NCBI RefSeq assembly: GCF_021556615.1
Contig: NZ_JAKGGD010000004.1
Span: forward strand, 62,001-126,000
From: Paracoccus salsus
GTDB taxonomy: Bacteria; Pseudomonadota; Alphaproteobacteria; Rhodobacterales; Rhodobacteraceae
Direction of reading: 5' to 3'
DNA length: 64,000 nt
A program made the position numbers and the translations under genes. The notes under the pieces were generated by a model that was given only the letters and a program-made list of their open reading frames with translations, had not been told where the DNA came from and made no database searches. Shown piece after piece: positions 9,367-18,034 of this stretch. How positions within the stretch are numbered: position 1 is the first letter of the stretch; each line of letters opens with the position of its first letter.

Positions 9367-11589
9367 ATGGCAAGCAACACGGACGAGTCTGGTAAAGAAG
9401 CTGCTGGCCGCGGTGGTGAAAACGCAACTTCCGGAAAGCCTTTGAAGGCCGAACGGAAAAACGTTTCGGCGGCTGCGAAATCTGCCTCCCGGCCCCGTGG
9501 CGCGGGAGCGCCCAGGCAGGCCGATGCCGGATCCGCTGAAGACGCCACCAAGCCTGCGCGGCGACCGCGCAAGTCGCGCGCGGCGGCTTCGGATGCCGCG
9601 GCGTCCAAGGCCGCTGATGCCGCACCGCAGCGCAAGACCCCGGGCGCGGCGCGTGCCAAAGGTGCGGATGATGGCTCGGGTTCGGCGAAAAAGCAGAAGG
9701 CTGCGCCCCCGCAGTCACCCGCCGTGCAGTCGGAACGCGCGGCCCCGGTCACGCCCGACGAGGCTGCGCCTCGGGTCGATGCCGGCACATCCTCGATCGT
9801 GTCCGACGCGCCGGAGGAGGCGGCAGGGGACAGCGGGCCATCCGCGCGGCGACTGGTCGAGAACATCGAGCGCATCGAGGCGCTTGGACACCGGCTGATG
9901 GCGGCGCTGAGTGAACGCGGCCTGCCCAATCCCGGCGTCGAGAGGCCGGGGCCGGAACTGATGATGACGGCGGCAGGCGCGTGGATGAAAAACCTGTCCG
10001 AACAGCCTGCGCGCGTCATCGAGCAGCAGGTCAACTACTGGGGCGAGACGCTCAAGCATTACACACGGGCGCAGATGGCCCTGGCGCGAGGACAGTTGAC
10101 CGCGCCCGAAGACGAGACCCCGGAAGACAAGCGGTTCAAACACCCGCTCTGGCAAAGCCATCCCTATTTCAACTTCGTCAAGAATCAGTACCTGATCAAC
10201 GCCCGTGCGCTTCAGGAAGCTTCGGAGGAGCTGCAGTTGCCGGACCAGATCGCACGCCACCGCGTGGACTGGATGACCCGTCAGCTGATCGACATGATGT
10301 CGCCCACCAACTTTCTGGCGACCAATCCCGACGCGCTGGAAAAGGCGGTCGAGACCGAAGGGGAAAGCCTGGTCCGCGGCATGGAAAACCTTGTCCGCGA
10401 TGTCGAGCAGCACGGTGGCGAGGTGATCGTGTCGCTGGCTGACCGGGAGGCCTTTACCGTCGGCGAGAATATCGGCACGTCAGAGGGCAGTGTGGTCCAT
10501 CGCTCGCCCCTGTTCGAGCTGATCCAGTACAAGCCCACGACCGATCAGGTCCACGCTGTTCCGCTGCTGATCTTTCCTCCCTGGATCAACAAGTTCTACA
10601 TTCTGGACCTGAAGCCGCAGAACAGCCTTATCCGCTGGCTGGTGGATCGCGGGAACACGCTGTTCATCGTCAGCTGGAAAAATCCCGATGCCAGCTATGC
10701 CGATATCGGGATGGACGACTATGTCGCCGCCTATCTCGAAGCGATGGACAAGGTGCGGGAACTGACCGGGCAGCCCAAGATGAATGTCGTCGGCTATTGC
10801 ATCGGGGGCACAACGCTGGCGCTGACCTTGTCGCTGCTGAAACAGCGGGGCGACGACCGCGTCAACTCGGCGACCTTCTTCACGACGCTGACGGATTTTT
10901 CCGAGCAGGGCGAGTTCACGACCTTCCTGCAGGACGATTTCGTCAATGGTATCGTCGAAGAGGTCGAGCGTCACGGGATCCTGCGCGCGCAGCTGATGTC
11001 GCGCACGATGAGCTTCCTGCGGGCCAACGATCTGGTCTGGGGGCCTGCGATTCGCAGCTACATGCTGGGCGAGACGCCTCCAGCCTTCGACCTGCTGTTC
11101 TGGAACGGCGACAGCACCAATCTGCCGGGGCGGATGGCGCTTCAGTATCTGCGTTCGCTGTGCCAGCAGAATGTCTTCGCGCGGGATGGCTTTGAACTGA
11201 TGGGCCACAAGCTTCATCTTGCCGATGTCGAGGTGCCGCTCTGCTCGATCGCCTGCGAATCCGATCACATCGCGCCCTGGAAGGATTGCTGGCAAGGCGT
11301 GGCGCAAATGGGATCGCGCGACAAGACCTTCATCCTCTCGGAGTCCGGTCATATCGCCGGCATCGTGAACCCGCCCAGCAAGAAGAAATACGGCCACTAC
11401 GTCGGCGGCAAGGATTTCGATCATGGCCAGGAGGCATGGCGCGAATCGGCCAGCTTCAATGCCGGTAGCTGGTGGCCGCACTGGGGGGACTGGCTGGCCG
11501 AACGGTCTGGCAAACTGGTGGCAGCGCGCGAGCCCGAGAGCGAAATCCTGCCGGCGCCGGGCAGCTATGTCCATGAGCGATCGGCATGA
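9367..11589 (+). CDS. phaC: Class I poly(3-hydroxyalkanoate) synthase with long basic N-terminal extension
   Basis: Polymerises (R)-3-hydroxyacyl-CoA into PHA on granule surfaces. The catalytic lipase-like box GYCIGGT has its Cys at residue 478. The His-containing ESGHIAGIVNPP and the WNGDSTNLPG segment complete the family pattern. Only from about residue 160 (NIERIEALGHRLM) does it resemble class I synthases. The first ~155 residues are low-complexity Ala/Lys/Arg/Pro and make the protein about 740 aa, longer than a typical ~600-aa class I enzyme. I prefer the ATG at 9367, because the AAGGGGGA ribosome site directly abuts the ATG at 9358. Confidence 0.93.
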   Translation: MASNTDESGKEAAGRGGENATSGKPLKAERKNVSAAAKSASRPRGAGAPRQADAGSAEDATKPARRPRKSRAAASDAAASKAADAAPQRKTPGAARAKGADDGSGSAKKQKAAPPQSPAVQSERAAPVTPDEAAPRVDAGTSSIVSDAPEEAAGDSGPSARRLVENIERIEALGHRLMAALSERGLPNPGVERPGPELMMTAAGAWMKNLSEQPARVIEQQVNYWGETLKHYTRAQMALARGQLTAPEDETPEDKRFKHPLWQSHPYFNFVKNQYLINARALQEASEELQLPDQIARHRVDWMTRQLIDMMSPTNFLATNPDALEKAVETEGESLVRGMENLVRDVEQHGGEVIVSLADREAFTVGENIGTSEGSVVHRSPLFELIQYKPTTDQVHAVPLLIFPPWINKFYILDLKPQNSLIRWLVDRGNTLFIVSWKNPDASYADIGMDDYVAAYLEAMDKVRELTGQPKMNVVGYCIGGTTLALTLSLLKQRGDDRVNSATFFTTLTDFSEQGEFTTFLQDDFVNGIVEEVERHGILRAQLMSRTMSFLRANDLVWGPAIRSYMLGETPPAFDLLFWNGDSTNLPGRMALQYLRSLCQQNVFARDGFELMGHKLHLADVEVPLCSIACESDHIAPWKDCWQGVAQMGSRDKTFILSESGHIAGIVNPPSKKKYGHYVGGKDFDHGQEAWRESASFNAGSWWPHWGDWLAERSGKLVAAREPESEILPAPGSYVHERSA

Positions 11590-11778
11590 ATCGGGTCCCG
11601 GATAGCAGTCGCGTCAAGGGCTTGGCGGAAAGCTGCCGGCTTGTGTGAAGGTTTTGCCGCGCCGCAGCGGAAGCACTTGAAATGCCGCGATGCAGCATTT
11701 ATATTCTGGTCACGCAGATAGCAAGCGCGGCGGGGCCTTTCAGAGAGCTTACCCGCCGTCGCGAAAGGAGTGACCAAA

Positions 11779-12231
11779 ATGGCGAAGACCCCCGATTTTA
11801 CCAAGACGATGCAGGACATGATGGCAAACCTCCCGGTCGACACCTCGTCGTTCCAGGACGCTTTCAAGTCGCAAGGCGTTCTGGGCGAGAAACTGGCCCG
11901 CGTGGCGCTGAGCGCCGCAGAACGTTCGACCGAAATCTCGGCACAGTGGGCCAAGGACAGCATTTCCCGCATGGGCGAGCTGGCTGTCGTCAAGGCAGAG
12001 CCTTCCGACTACACGAAAGCCGTCAGCGATTACGCCTCGGCCTCGGCCGAAGTGGCCGCCGAGCACATGGCTGCGTTCGCCGAAGTTGCCAAGAAGGTTC
12101 AGATGGACACCGTCGACCTGATGCTGACCGCCGGCAAGGACATGGCTTCGGACGCCCAGAAAGCGGCCGAAAAAGCGGCCCGCGATAGCCAGGCCGCCGT
12201 CAAGAAAGCCGCGACCGCCTCTGCGAAATAA
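11779..12231 (+). CDS. phaP: Phasin (PHA granule-associated protein)
   Basis: A 150-aa phasin that coats PHA granules. It is mostly amphipathic helix with Ala/Lys-rich heptads and a C-terminal KAAEKAARDSQAAVKKA tail. The start is the ATG at 11779 (MAKTPDFTK), 8 nt after AAGGAG. The GTG three codons upstream overlaps the ribosome site and is not used. It lies between phaC and phaR and has its own terminator downstream. The AT-rich segment at 11690-11710 with TGC repeats is a plausible promoter/PhaR target, because phasin genes in Paracoccus are repressed by PhaR at TGC-rich DNA. Confidence 0.92.
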   Translation: MAKTPDFTKTMQDMMANLPVDTSSFQDAFKSQGVLGEKLARVALSAAERSTEISAQWAKDSISRMGELAVVKAEPSDYTKAVSDYASASAEVAAEHMAAFAEVAKKVQMDTVDLMLTAGKDMASDAQKAAEKAARDSQAAVKKAATASAK

Positions 12232-12253
12232 TCGCATCCTGGCAGTGCAAGAG

Positions 12254-12284
12254 AAAAGGGGCGGGTTCACCGCCCCTTTTTTCA
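12254..12284 (+). terminator. Rho-independent terminator after phaP
   Basis: A 10-bp stem AAGGGGCGG / CCGCCCCTT with loop GTTCA is followed by a run of T. It separates phaP transcription from phaR. Confidence 0.92.
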
Positions 12285-12428
12285 TGCCGTCGGTTATCCT
12301 CGGCGATGACGACTCTGGCCCACCCTCGCAGACGTGTCCGCGCAGACCTGAAAGCGCGGCAATTTTTCTTTGCCTTTTCGGAACGCTGCACCCATCATGG
12401 TAGAAAGTGATTGCAAAAGGGGCCGCAA

Positions 12429-13073
12429 ATGGCCGCAGACGCCAAGCCGCTGCTGATCAAACGCTATGCCAGCCGGCGGCTCTACAACACCGAGACCAGC
12501 GATTACGTGACGCTAGACGACATCTCGAACTTTATCCGTGATGGCCGCGAGGTGAAGATCGTGGATCTGCGGTCGGGCGACGACCTGACGCGACAATACC
12601 TGTTGCAGATCATCGCCGAGCACGAGGGCAGGGGAGAGAATGTCCTGCCGATCGACGTGCTGACCGACCTTGTCCGCAGCTACACCACCAGCGCCCAATC
12701 CGTGGTCCCGCAGTTCCTGGCCGCCAGTTTCGAGATGCTGCGCGACGGGCAATCGAAGCTGATGGAAAACATGGCCACGATCCCGAACCCGATGGCCAAG
12801 ATGCCGGGCTTCGAGGCGATGCAGCGGCAGCAGAGGATGTTCCTGACGGCAATGATGGGCGGGTGGCGAGGCGGCGCCTCGGGCCCGGAATCCGAGGATA
12901 TCGACGCGTCGGAACCTGCGTCCTCGCCGCCCGAGGCGCCATCGAAGACGCCGTCCTCCCGCGCGGACAAGCCCGGGAAGCAAACCAAGGCTGAAGAGTC
13001 ATCCGAGGCGCAAGACATGGATGAAATCCGCCGCCAACTGGCCGAGCTGCAGCAACGAATATCAAACCTCTGA
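12429..13073 (+). CDS. phaR: PHA synthesis repressor PhaR
   Basis: A 214-aa regulator. The N-terminal DNA-binding PHB/PHA accumulation regulator domain (about 8-70) contains the family signature IKRYASRRLYNTETS and DLTRQYLLQIIAEHE. The middle part is the granule-binding region, and the C-terminus is a Ser/Pro/Glu-rich linker ending in a short coiled coil (MDEIRRQLAELQQRI). PhaR senses PHA by binding granules and represses phaP. The start is the ATG at 12429 behind AAAGGGG. The upstream in-frame TTG at 12411 is less likely. Own leader, separated from phaP by a terminator. Confidence 0.94.
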   Translation: MAADAKPLLIKRYASRRLYNTETSDYVTLDDISNFIRDGREVKIVDLRSGDDLTRQYLLQIIAEHEGRGENVLPIDVLTDLVRSYTTSAQSVVPQFLAASFEMLRDGQSKLMENMATIPNPMAKMPGFEAMQRQQRMFLTAMMGGWRGGASGPESEDIDASEPASSPPEAPSKTPSSRADKPGKQTKAEESSEAQDMDEIRRQLAELQQRISNL

Positions 13074-13112
13074 CTTGCGCTACTCCGATGCAGCGGCTAG
13101 ACCCGCCGCCTA

Positions 13113-13202
13113 GGAGCGGTGGCCGAGTGGTCGAAGGCGCACGCCTGGAAAGTGTGTAGGCGGGAAACCGTCTCGAGGGTTCGAATCCCTCTCGCTCCGC
13201 CA
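13113..13202 (+). tRNA. tRNA-Ser (anticodon GGA)
   Basis: A 90-nt class II tRNA with a 7-bp acceptor stem (GGAGCGG / TCGCTCC), D-arm, anticodon loop CTGGAAA giving GGA, a long variable arm (TGTAGGCGGGAAACCGTCTC), T-arm GGTTCGAATCC and an encoded CCA. Its 3' end (13189-13203) is repeated exactly at 21267-21281, marking it as the integration site of the adjacent island. No terminator follows directly. Terminator-like hairpins now sit after the displaced att copies. Confidence 0.97.
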
Positions 13203-13203
13203 C
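13189..13203 (+). repeat. attL: tRNA-Ser 3' end direct repeat
   Basis: CTCTCGCTCCGCCAC, the last 14 nt of tRNA-Ser plus one base, is identical to 21267-21281. Tyrosine recombinases of the P4 type commonly use such tRNA 3' ends. Confidence 0.85.
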
Positions 13204-13452
13204 AATCTTCGCCTACATAATTGAAATATATGTATAAATTCTGTTTACGCGGAATTTATTCCCCCAAAACTTCCCCCTTTCCGTTTCGGAACACCTCGGA
13301 TGGTTCGGCCCGGCGCCAAGTGTCGGCGGCGCGTTGCTCGGACGCAATATCGACCAGCGCCCGGCACGACGGATGGCGCGATGGACAAAATATCGCTTTG
13401 CGCATGATTGTATGCAGTACTACGTTCTGCGTCAGGAGCAGACCACCAGATC

Positions 13453-14688
13453 ATGACTATTGCAGTGAACCCTGAAATCCTCGTTTGGGCCCGCGAGGCA
13501 GCTGGCTTCAGTCTCGACGAGGCTGCGGCCAAACTGACGTTGTCGTCCAGCGCGAAGAGCACTGCGGCAGACAAGCTGGCGGCACTGGAAAGCGGCGAGA
13601 AGGCACCGACCCGCAACCAGCTCAACGACATGGCCAACGTGTACCGCAGGCCGCTGCTGACCTTCTACATGGCCGGGCCGCCGCGTAAAGCTGGTAGGGG
13701 GCACGACTTCCGGCAGTCTCCCGATGCCCGCACGCGTCGAGAGAACGCGATGCTTGATACGCTACTGCGCGATGTGCTTGTACGGCAGCAGATGGTACGC
13801 GAACTGCTGGAAGACGAAGAGGAAGCGATGCCGCTGCCCTTCGTCGGGTCCATCGCTATGCGGCAGGGCGTGGCGCACGCTGTAGATGCTCTCTCGACCT
13901 TGCTGGGTTTCAACACACTGGCACCGCGCAAAGGGTCGCCGGAGGCGCTATTCAAGCGCCTTCGCGAGGCTGCCGAGGGCGTAGGTATCTTCGTGCTAGT
14001 GCTCGGCGACCTCGGCTCTTATCACCATACCATCCCGGCCAGCGTGTTCCGTGGTTTCGCCATTGCCGATCCCGTCGCACCCTTCGTTGTTATCAACTCC
14101 AAGGACGCAAGAGCTGCCCGCGTGTTCACGCTCGTGCACGAACTGGTACACATCCTCCTCGGCCAGACCGGCGTCAGTGGCACGGTGTCGACGGCAACTC
14201 CGACAACCGAGGATGCGCGGATCGAACGCTTCTGCAACGACGTGGCTGGCGAGTTCCTGCTGCCGCAAAACGCCTACCGCCATGACGTGGCTGCTTTCGG
14301 TGTGAATGACCTTGAGGCTGCGAGGCTCGCGGTCGAGCAGATTGCGACCCGCTGGTCCGTAAGCGAGCCGATGGTGGCCTATCGCCTGAACCGTGAAGGT
14401 GATCTGAGCGCCGGGGTGTATGAGGCGCTGCGGGCGGAGTTCTATACGCGCTGGCTGGCAACACTGAAGCGTGAGCGCGATCGCAGCAGTTCCGGCCCCC
14501 ACCCTCGGGTTGTGAAGCAGTTCTCGCTCGGTGATGCGCTGGTGTCTCTTGTGCATCGAACATTGCGCGGTAACACGCTGTCGCACACAAAGGCCGCCTC
14601 TTTGCTTGGGGCCCAGCCGAATGCCGTCGAGCCGATGCTAAGGCATTTCGAGAGCAATCGTGGTACTTTCGTCTCCGGCGCCAACTAA
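13453..14688 (+). CDS. HTH-XRE / ImmA-IrrE family metallopeptidase (antitoxin partner)
   Basis: A 411-aa protein. The N-terminal XRE-type helix-turn-helix region (about 1-60) includes REAAGFSLDEAAAKL and ALESGEKAPTRNQL. The central zinc-peptidase domain has HELVH at 229-233, in the context FTLVHELVHILLG, followed by a glutamate in VAGEFLLP. The architecture is that of COG2856 proteins, known as antitoxins paired with DUF4411 toxins. The start at 13453 (MTIAVNPEIL) matches the family. Its stop TAA shares a base with the ATG of the next gene, so the pair is translationally coupled. Confidence 0.9.
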   Translation: MTIAVNPEILVWAREAAGFSLDEAAAKLTLSSSAKSTAADKLAALESGEKAPTRNQLNDMANVYRRPLLTFYMAGPPRKAGRGHDFRQSPDARTRRENAMLDTLLRDVLVRQQMVRELLEDEEEAMPLPFVGSIAMRQGVAHAVDALSTLLGFNTLAPRKGSPEALFKRLREAAEGVGIFVLVLGDLGSYHHTIPASVFRGFAIADPVAPFVVINSKDARAARVFTLVHELVHILLGQTGVSGTVSTATPTTEDARIERFCNDVAGEFLLPQNAYRHDVAAFGVNDLEAARLAVEQIATRWSVSEPMVAYRLNREGDLSAGVYEALRAEFYTRWLATLKRERDRSSSGPHPRVVKQFSLGDALVSLVHRTLRGNTLSHTKAASLLGAQPNAVEPMLRHFESNRGTFVSGAN

Positions 14689-15185
14689 TGTACCTGATAG
14701 ATGCGAACGTGCTGATCCGAGCGCACGGTGACTTCTACCCTATAGACAGGGTGCCGCAGTTCTGGGCTTGGCTCGTAGAGCAGGGCCAGCAGGACAACGT
14801 GAAGATACCGCCCGAGATATATGACGAGATTACGGTGGGTGATGACGCGCTCGCAAATTGGGCTAAAGAGGCCGATGTGAAGGCGGCGCTGCTGCTGGAT
14901 GAAACGCCCGACCCGGCGCTCGTACAGCAAGTATTGGTCGAAGGTTACGAAGGCGACGACCCTGAGTTTACCGATGTAGATGTTCAGAAGATCGGGCGCG
15001 ATGCCTTCATCGTGGCCTACGCTCTCGCACAAGCGGGCCGCGTGGTTGTCACCAAAGAGGTGTCGGCGTCTTCCAAGCGACGGGGCAACCGCAAAATGCC
15101 CGATGCCTGCAACGACTGCGGCGTGGACTGGACCAACGACTTCGAGATGTACCGGCTGCTGAACTTTAACCTAAGCGGTAGATAA
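14688..15185 (+). CDS. DUF4411 PIN-like toxin
   Basis: A 165-aa DUF4411 protein of the PIN-domain superfamily (metal-dependent RNase fold). The N-terminal YLIDANVLIRAH holds the first acidic residue. Further acidic positions follow in IGRDAFIVAYA and in VDWTNDFEMYRLL. VVTKEVSASSKRRGNRKMP is the typical DUF4411 KxPDxC region (KMPDACNDCG). It starts on the last base of the upstream antitoxin stop codon. Together they form a type II toxin-antitoxin module in the first island segment. RNase activity is inferred from the family. Confidence 0.88.
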   Translation: MYLIDANVLIRAHGDFYPIDRVPQFWAWLVEQGQQDNVKIPPEIYDEITVGDDALANWAKEADVKAALLLDETPDPALVQQVLVEGYEGDDPEFTDVDVQKIGRDAFIVAYALAQAGRVVVTKEVSASSKRRGNRKMPDACNDCGVDWTNDFEMYRLLNFNLSGR

Positions 15186-15446
15186 CGGAGACGATGTTTG
15201 AAAGTTCCTGAATGGGCAAAACTCTTCGGAAAGTTACTATTCACTGACGTTACACCCAGCGAATACTAGTTCGGATGCCGCGCCATTCCACCTTTTTTCG
15301 GCGGGGGGGGGGATGGTCGATCCCGAGAGGCGCAACCTGCGGGACCGACTGCCCCAGACCTTTGCGCTAAACCGTCAGGATTTTTGATTGGCGTTCCAGA
15401 TCCCGCCTACCCGGCGGACGTCCTGAGCGCGTTGCAGGTCATTGCG

Positions 15447-15914
15447 CTACCAGTAGCGGCGACAATATCCGGCCTGCATCATAGCTGAGGCCAATTCCTG
15501 CCCATCGCTTCGGAAGCAGTGGCCAATCCATCGGTCGTAGCTGCGCGAGCCGTCCAGGTGGCAACTGACAGTATTGCCGGAAACCAGCACCTGCATCGCG
15601 GTTTTCGCAGCACGCCCTTCTGGCGTGGCCAGTTCGGCGCAATCCAGAGAACCAAGACGAACCGGCACGCCTTTGACTTCAATTGTGTCGCCGTCGCGCA
15701 CCTTCGTCACAGCGCCATCAACCGTCCGCGATGCGGTCGCTTTGACCAGCCAAGGGACATGCTCGGGGAATCGCTCAGCGGGATTCGCGACAGCGACGAC
15801 CAGGACCAATCCCGTTGCGATCAGCCCTGCTGTCCCTTTCGTCGGGATAAATTTGCCAAGCACGCTGCGGCGTCGGCGGCGTGCTTTCCTTCGCCTGAAT
15901 TTCACGACCGTCAT
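15447..15914 (-). CDS. Thermonuclease-family (SNase-like) protein with N-terminal basic/membrane segment
   Basis: A 155-aa protein. An Arg-rich N-terminus (KFRRRKARRRRRS) is followed by one hydrophobic segment (TAGLIATGLVLVVAVAN), so the nuclease domain is probably anchored in or exported across the inner membrane. The staphylococcal-nuclease-like domain (about 70-155) has VRDGDTIEV and VRLGSLDCAEL, matching the catalytic D..R..D/E region, and a short C-terminal part with DRWIGHCF. The start is the ATG at 15914. An in-frame TTG at 15950 exists. Cysteines in the domain suggest a disulfide-stabilised extracytoplasmic protein. Confidence 0.82.
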   Translation of the reverse strand: MTVVKFRRRKARRRRRSVLGKFIPTKGTAGLIATGLVLVVAVANPAERFPEHVPWLVKATASRTVDGAVTKVRDGDTIEVKGVPVRLGSLDCAELATPEGRAAKTAMQVLVSGNTVSCHLDGSRSYDRWIGHCFRSDGQELASAMMQAGYCRRYW

Positions 15915-16080
15915 GCTTTGCCGACTAAAGTAGCGTGGCCTCGATTTCAATTTCCATCGCCGTGCCGGTCAGCCATAACGATGATTGCCGGAATGTCTGC
16001 GGTGTTCCCGTTTCGTATCATTGCACCTTTTTCCCGTGTGCCATATTTCACTAATCGACACTCAAACAAGGACCTCACAC

Positions 16081-16425
16081 ATGAAGGCCTTTGCAATCAT
16101 CGCCGCCCTGTCCGTATCGGCCTGCGGTGGCATGGGAACAGTCTTCAGCGAATATTCAGGCATCAAGCCCGTCTCATTCGTTGCCAATGGCAGCACGTGG
16201 CGCGTGTTCGACAAGCCCGGCAGCCTGATGATTACCCCGTCAATTGCGGCCGCGGCCGCATCCGGTCTGAAGGACGGTGCGGCACTCGGCACGACTCAGA
16301 CGATCAAGGGCCAGGACTATCAGGATGCAGCAGCCGTGTGGCTCGCAGGCAAAGGCCCCGACTGCCGGATCACCAGCGGGGGCCAGTTGATCCCGGCACA
16401 GTGGCAGTTTCTGCATACCTGCTAA
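16081..16425 (+). CDS. Small putative lipoprotein, unknown function
   Basis: A 114-aa protein beginning MKAFAIIAALSVSACGGMG, a short signal sequence with lipobox VSAC, so it is likely lipidated at residue 15. The rest is a small soluble domain with the segment STWRVFDKPGSLMITPS and a terminal Cys. I do not recognise a functional family. It lies alone on the plus strand between the nuclease gene and the minus-strand island operon. Confidence 0.7.
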   Translation: MKAFAIIAALSVSACGGMGTVFSEYSGIKPVSFVANGSTWRVFDKPGSLMITPSIAAAAASGLKDGAALGTTQTIKGQDYQDAAAVWLAGKGPDCRITSGGQLIPAQWQFLHTC

Positions 16426-16592
16426 CTGCCCGGAACCCACGTGACCGCCTTGTCCTTGAGCGACGGGATCAGCGCCATCCCGGTGTCGCCCGGAAAGCGC
16501 CATTGCTGATCGGCTTCAGTCCAGCGGCCGAACGGCGGCTTACCCTGCCATGAAATGACATGCGGCCATATGCTTCAAGTTTGATCTCGCGG

Positions 16593-16898
16593 CTATCCGG
16601 CGTCTCCGTGCCTGTCGGGCGCTTGCGGCGTTCGAATGGCCTCGATGGTCGATCTGCTTTGCCGCAACAGTTCTGCCAATGCGGCGCGAATCGCCACAGT
16701 TTCTTGCGACCGCGCACCGTGCTTGTAGCCCGGATGCGCTGGGCCGGGTTTCTGCCCGCCACCTGCGCCGTGCACGCGGCAGACGCGCCAGCCGGTGACT
16801 GCCGGGGCGCGGCAGGGTTTGCCGGTGCGCTTGGCTGTGGCGCGGCACCTGGGCGCGGCATTGGCGCGGTCAATGGGGTTAGCGTCACTCTGGCCCAT
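16593..16898 (-). CDS. Small Cys/His-rich island protein of the HGG-KHG type
   Basis: About 101 aa from MGQSDANPID. It contains PRCRATAKRTGKPCRAPAV, then CRVHGAGGG and HPGYKHG. This Cys-x-His pattern with a terminal KHG is common to short proteins of prophages and integrative islands, often near terminase-like or HTH genes. It overlaps the stop of the upstream gene by 14 nt and so appears to be the last gene of the minus-strand operon. Molecular function unknown. Confidence 0.7.
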   Translation of the reverse strand: MGQSDANPIDRANAAPRCRATAKRTGKPCRAPAVTGWRVCRVHGAGGGQKPGPAHPGYKHGARSQETVAIRAALAELLRQSRSTIEAIRTPQAPDRHGDAG

Positions 16899-17433
16899 CA
16901 GCCCGCCCCCCGTGCCGCACATTGCCGACAACCGCTTGCCCGCCGCTTTCGATGTTCACCCGCTCGACCCGGACAACCTGTTGCCCCTTGCTGCGGTAGC
17001 GTTTCAGAGTGTCCATTTGCGCCGCGTAGGTGCGCGCCAGCTTGTTCAGCGCCCGTTCGGCGGCATCCTGCTGCGGCAGGCTCCGCGCATGGTTCAGGCG
17101 GCGAACCAGCATCATGGTGGCCTGATGAATTGCCGCCATCTGTGCCAGCAACAGCGTTTCCGCAGCGTCGCGCGGGGCCATGCTATCGACAAAGCCCAGC
17201 GCGAAACTGGATGCGACCGGGTCGATCCGCTGCCCTTGAGATCCAAGGACAGCGATCTGCTTCAACAGCCCATCGGCGACCTGGGCATTCCCGGCGCCTG
17301 CCTCGATCCGGCCATAGTCGCCCGACTGTTCGACCCTCAGAGCGTCGGCCGAATCCCATTCCAGCGCGACAGACGGTCCCGCGCGGCGGCTTGCATCGAC
17401 GGTTGCGGGCGGCTTGGCGCGCTTGCCGGTCAT
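16885..17433 (-). CDS. Conserved island protein ending in VGNV motif, unknown function
   Basis: A 182-aa, largely helical protein. The C-terminal region NIESGGQAVVGNVRHGG resembles a motif found at the end of many uncharacterised proteins of alphaproteobacterial genomic islands. A possible helix-rich middle (MAAIHQATMMLVRRLNHA, LNKLARTYAAQMDTLKRY) suggests oligomerisation. The start is the ATG at 17433 after GCGAGGTGCAGCC. It is followed with overlap by the HGG/KHG small protein. No enzymatic motif recognised. Confidence 0.7.
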   Translation of the reverse strand: MTGKRAKPPATVDASRRAGPSVALEWDSADALRVEQSGDYGRIEAGAGNAQVADGLLKQIAVLGSQGQRIDPVASSFALGFVDSMAPRDAAETLLLAQMAAIHQATMMLVRRLNHARSLPQQDAAERALNKLARTYAAQMDTLKRYRSKGQQVVRVERVNIESGGQAVVGNVRHGGRADGPE

Positions 17434-17629
17434 GGCTGCACCTCGCGGGGTTGCGTGGCGGTCCTGCGCCCCCGTTCAATCGCCTGCCTATGGCTCATAT
17501 GTATAAATGGCTCAAATACTGCGCCGCGCATCCGCGAAAATCGGCCAGATGCGGCCCAATGATTGCGCCGCTTTGCGGTCCAGACCGGGCCTTGCGGGCG
17601 CAAGCGGCTCAATGGTTGCGCCGCCCCAC

Positions 17630-18034
17630 TCAAATTTTGCGCGGGGATTCTGTTTTTTGTTTCCATCGCATGAAGCCCTTTGTTGCCGGTTTGCCGTCGC
17701 ATGTTTCCTCCTCCAGCGCGTAGAGACTGGCCTGCCCGATCCCGGATGGGCCAAGATAATGGGCAGCGGTTTTTCGGATGAAGCCGCGCGCTTCCAGTTC
17801 CCGGAACCAGCCTGCGACCGTGTTGCGCGCCACGTTCAGCGCTATCGCTGCGTCGCGATGCGACAGGTATAGGCTCCCATTGTTCGAGCCGTTAAACCTC
17901 CGCTTGATTTCGACATAGAGTGCGCGCGGACCGGGCCGCATCGTTGCCCATGCCTCGCTCGCCTGCAGGTATTCTCTAAGCTGCACAAATTTCCCCGTGC
18001 CGCGCTTGTGGTGCTTGTATCGCTTAGCGGCCAC
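17630..18034 (-). CDS. Helix-turn-helix protein, replication/regulation-like
   Basis: About 134 aa from the GTG at 18034 (VAAKRYKHHKRG), which has GGGGGTG upstream and overlaps the stop of the preceding small gene by 11 nt. The central part reads as a winged helix-turn-helix: ARALYVEIKRRFNGSNNG, then LSHRDAAIALNVARNTVAGW and FRELEARGFI. Similar proteins occur in rhodobacterial integrative elements and look like plasmid replication initiator or regulator fragments. The exact role is inferred. Confidence 0.72.
   Translation of the reverse strand: MAAKRYKHHKRGTGKFVQLREYLQASEAWATMRPGPRALYVEIKRRFNGSNNGSLYLSHRDAAIALNVARNTVAGWFRELEARGFIRKTAAHYLGPSGIGQASLYALEEETCDGKPATKGFMRWKQKTESPRKI

Noticed and set aside
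15950..15950. TTG start for the SNase-like gene at 15950
   Set aside because: No ribosome site. The ATG at 15914 gives the expected basic N-terminus and TM.
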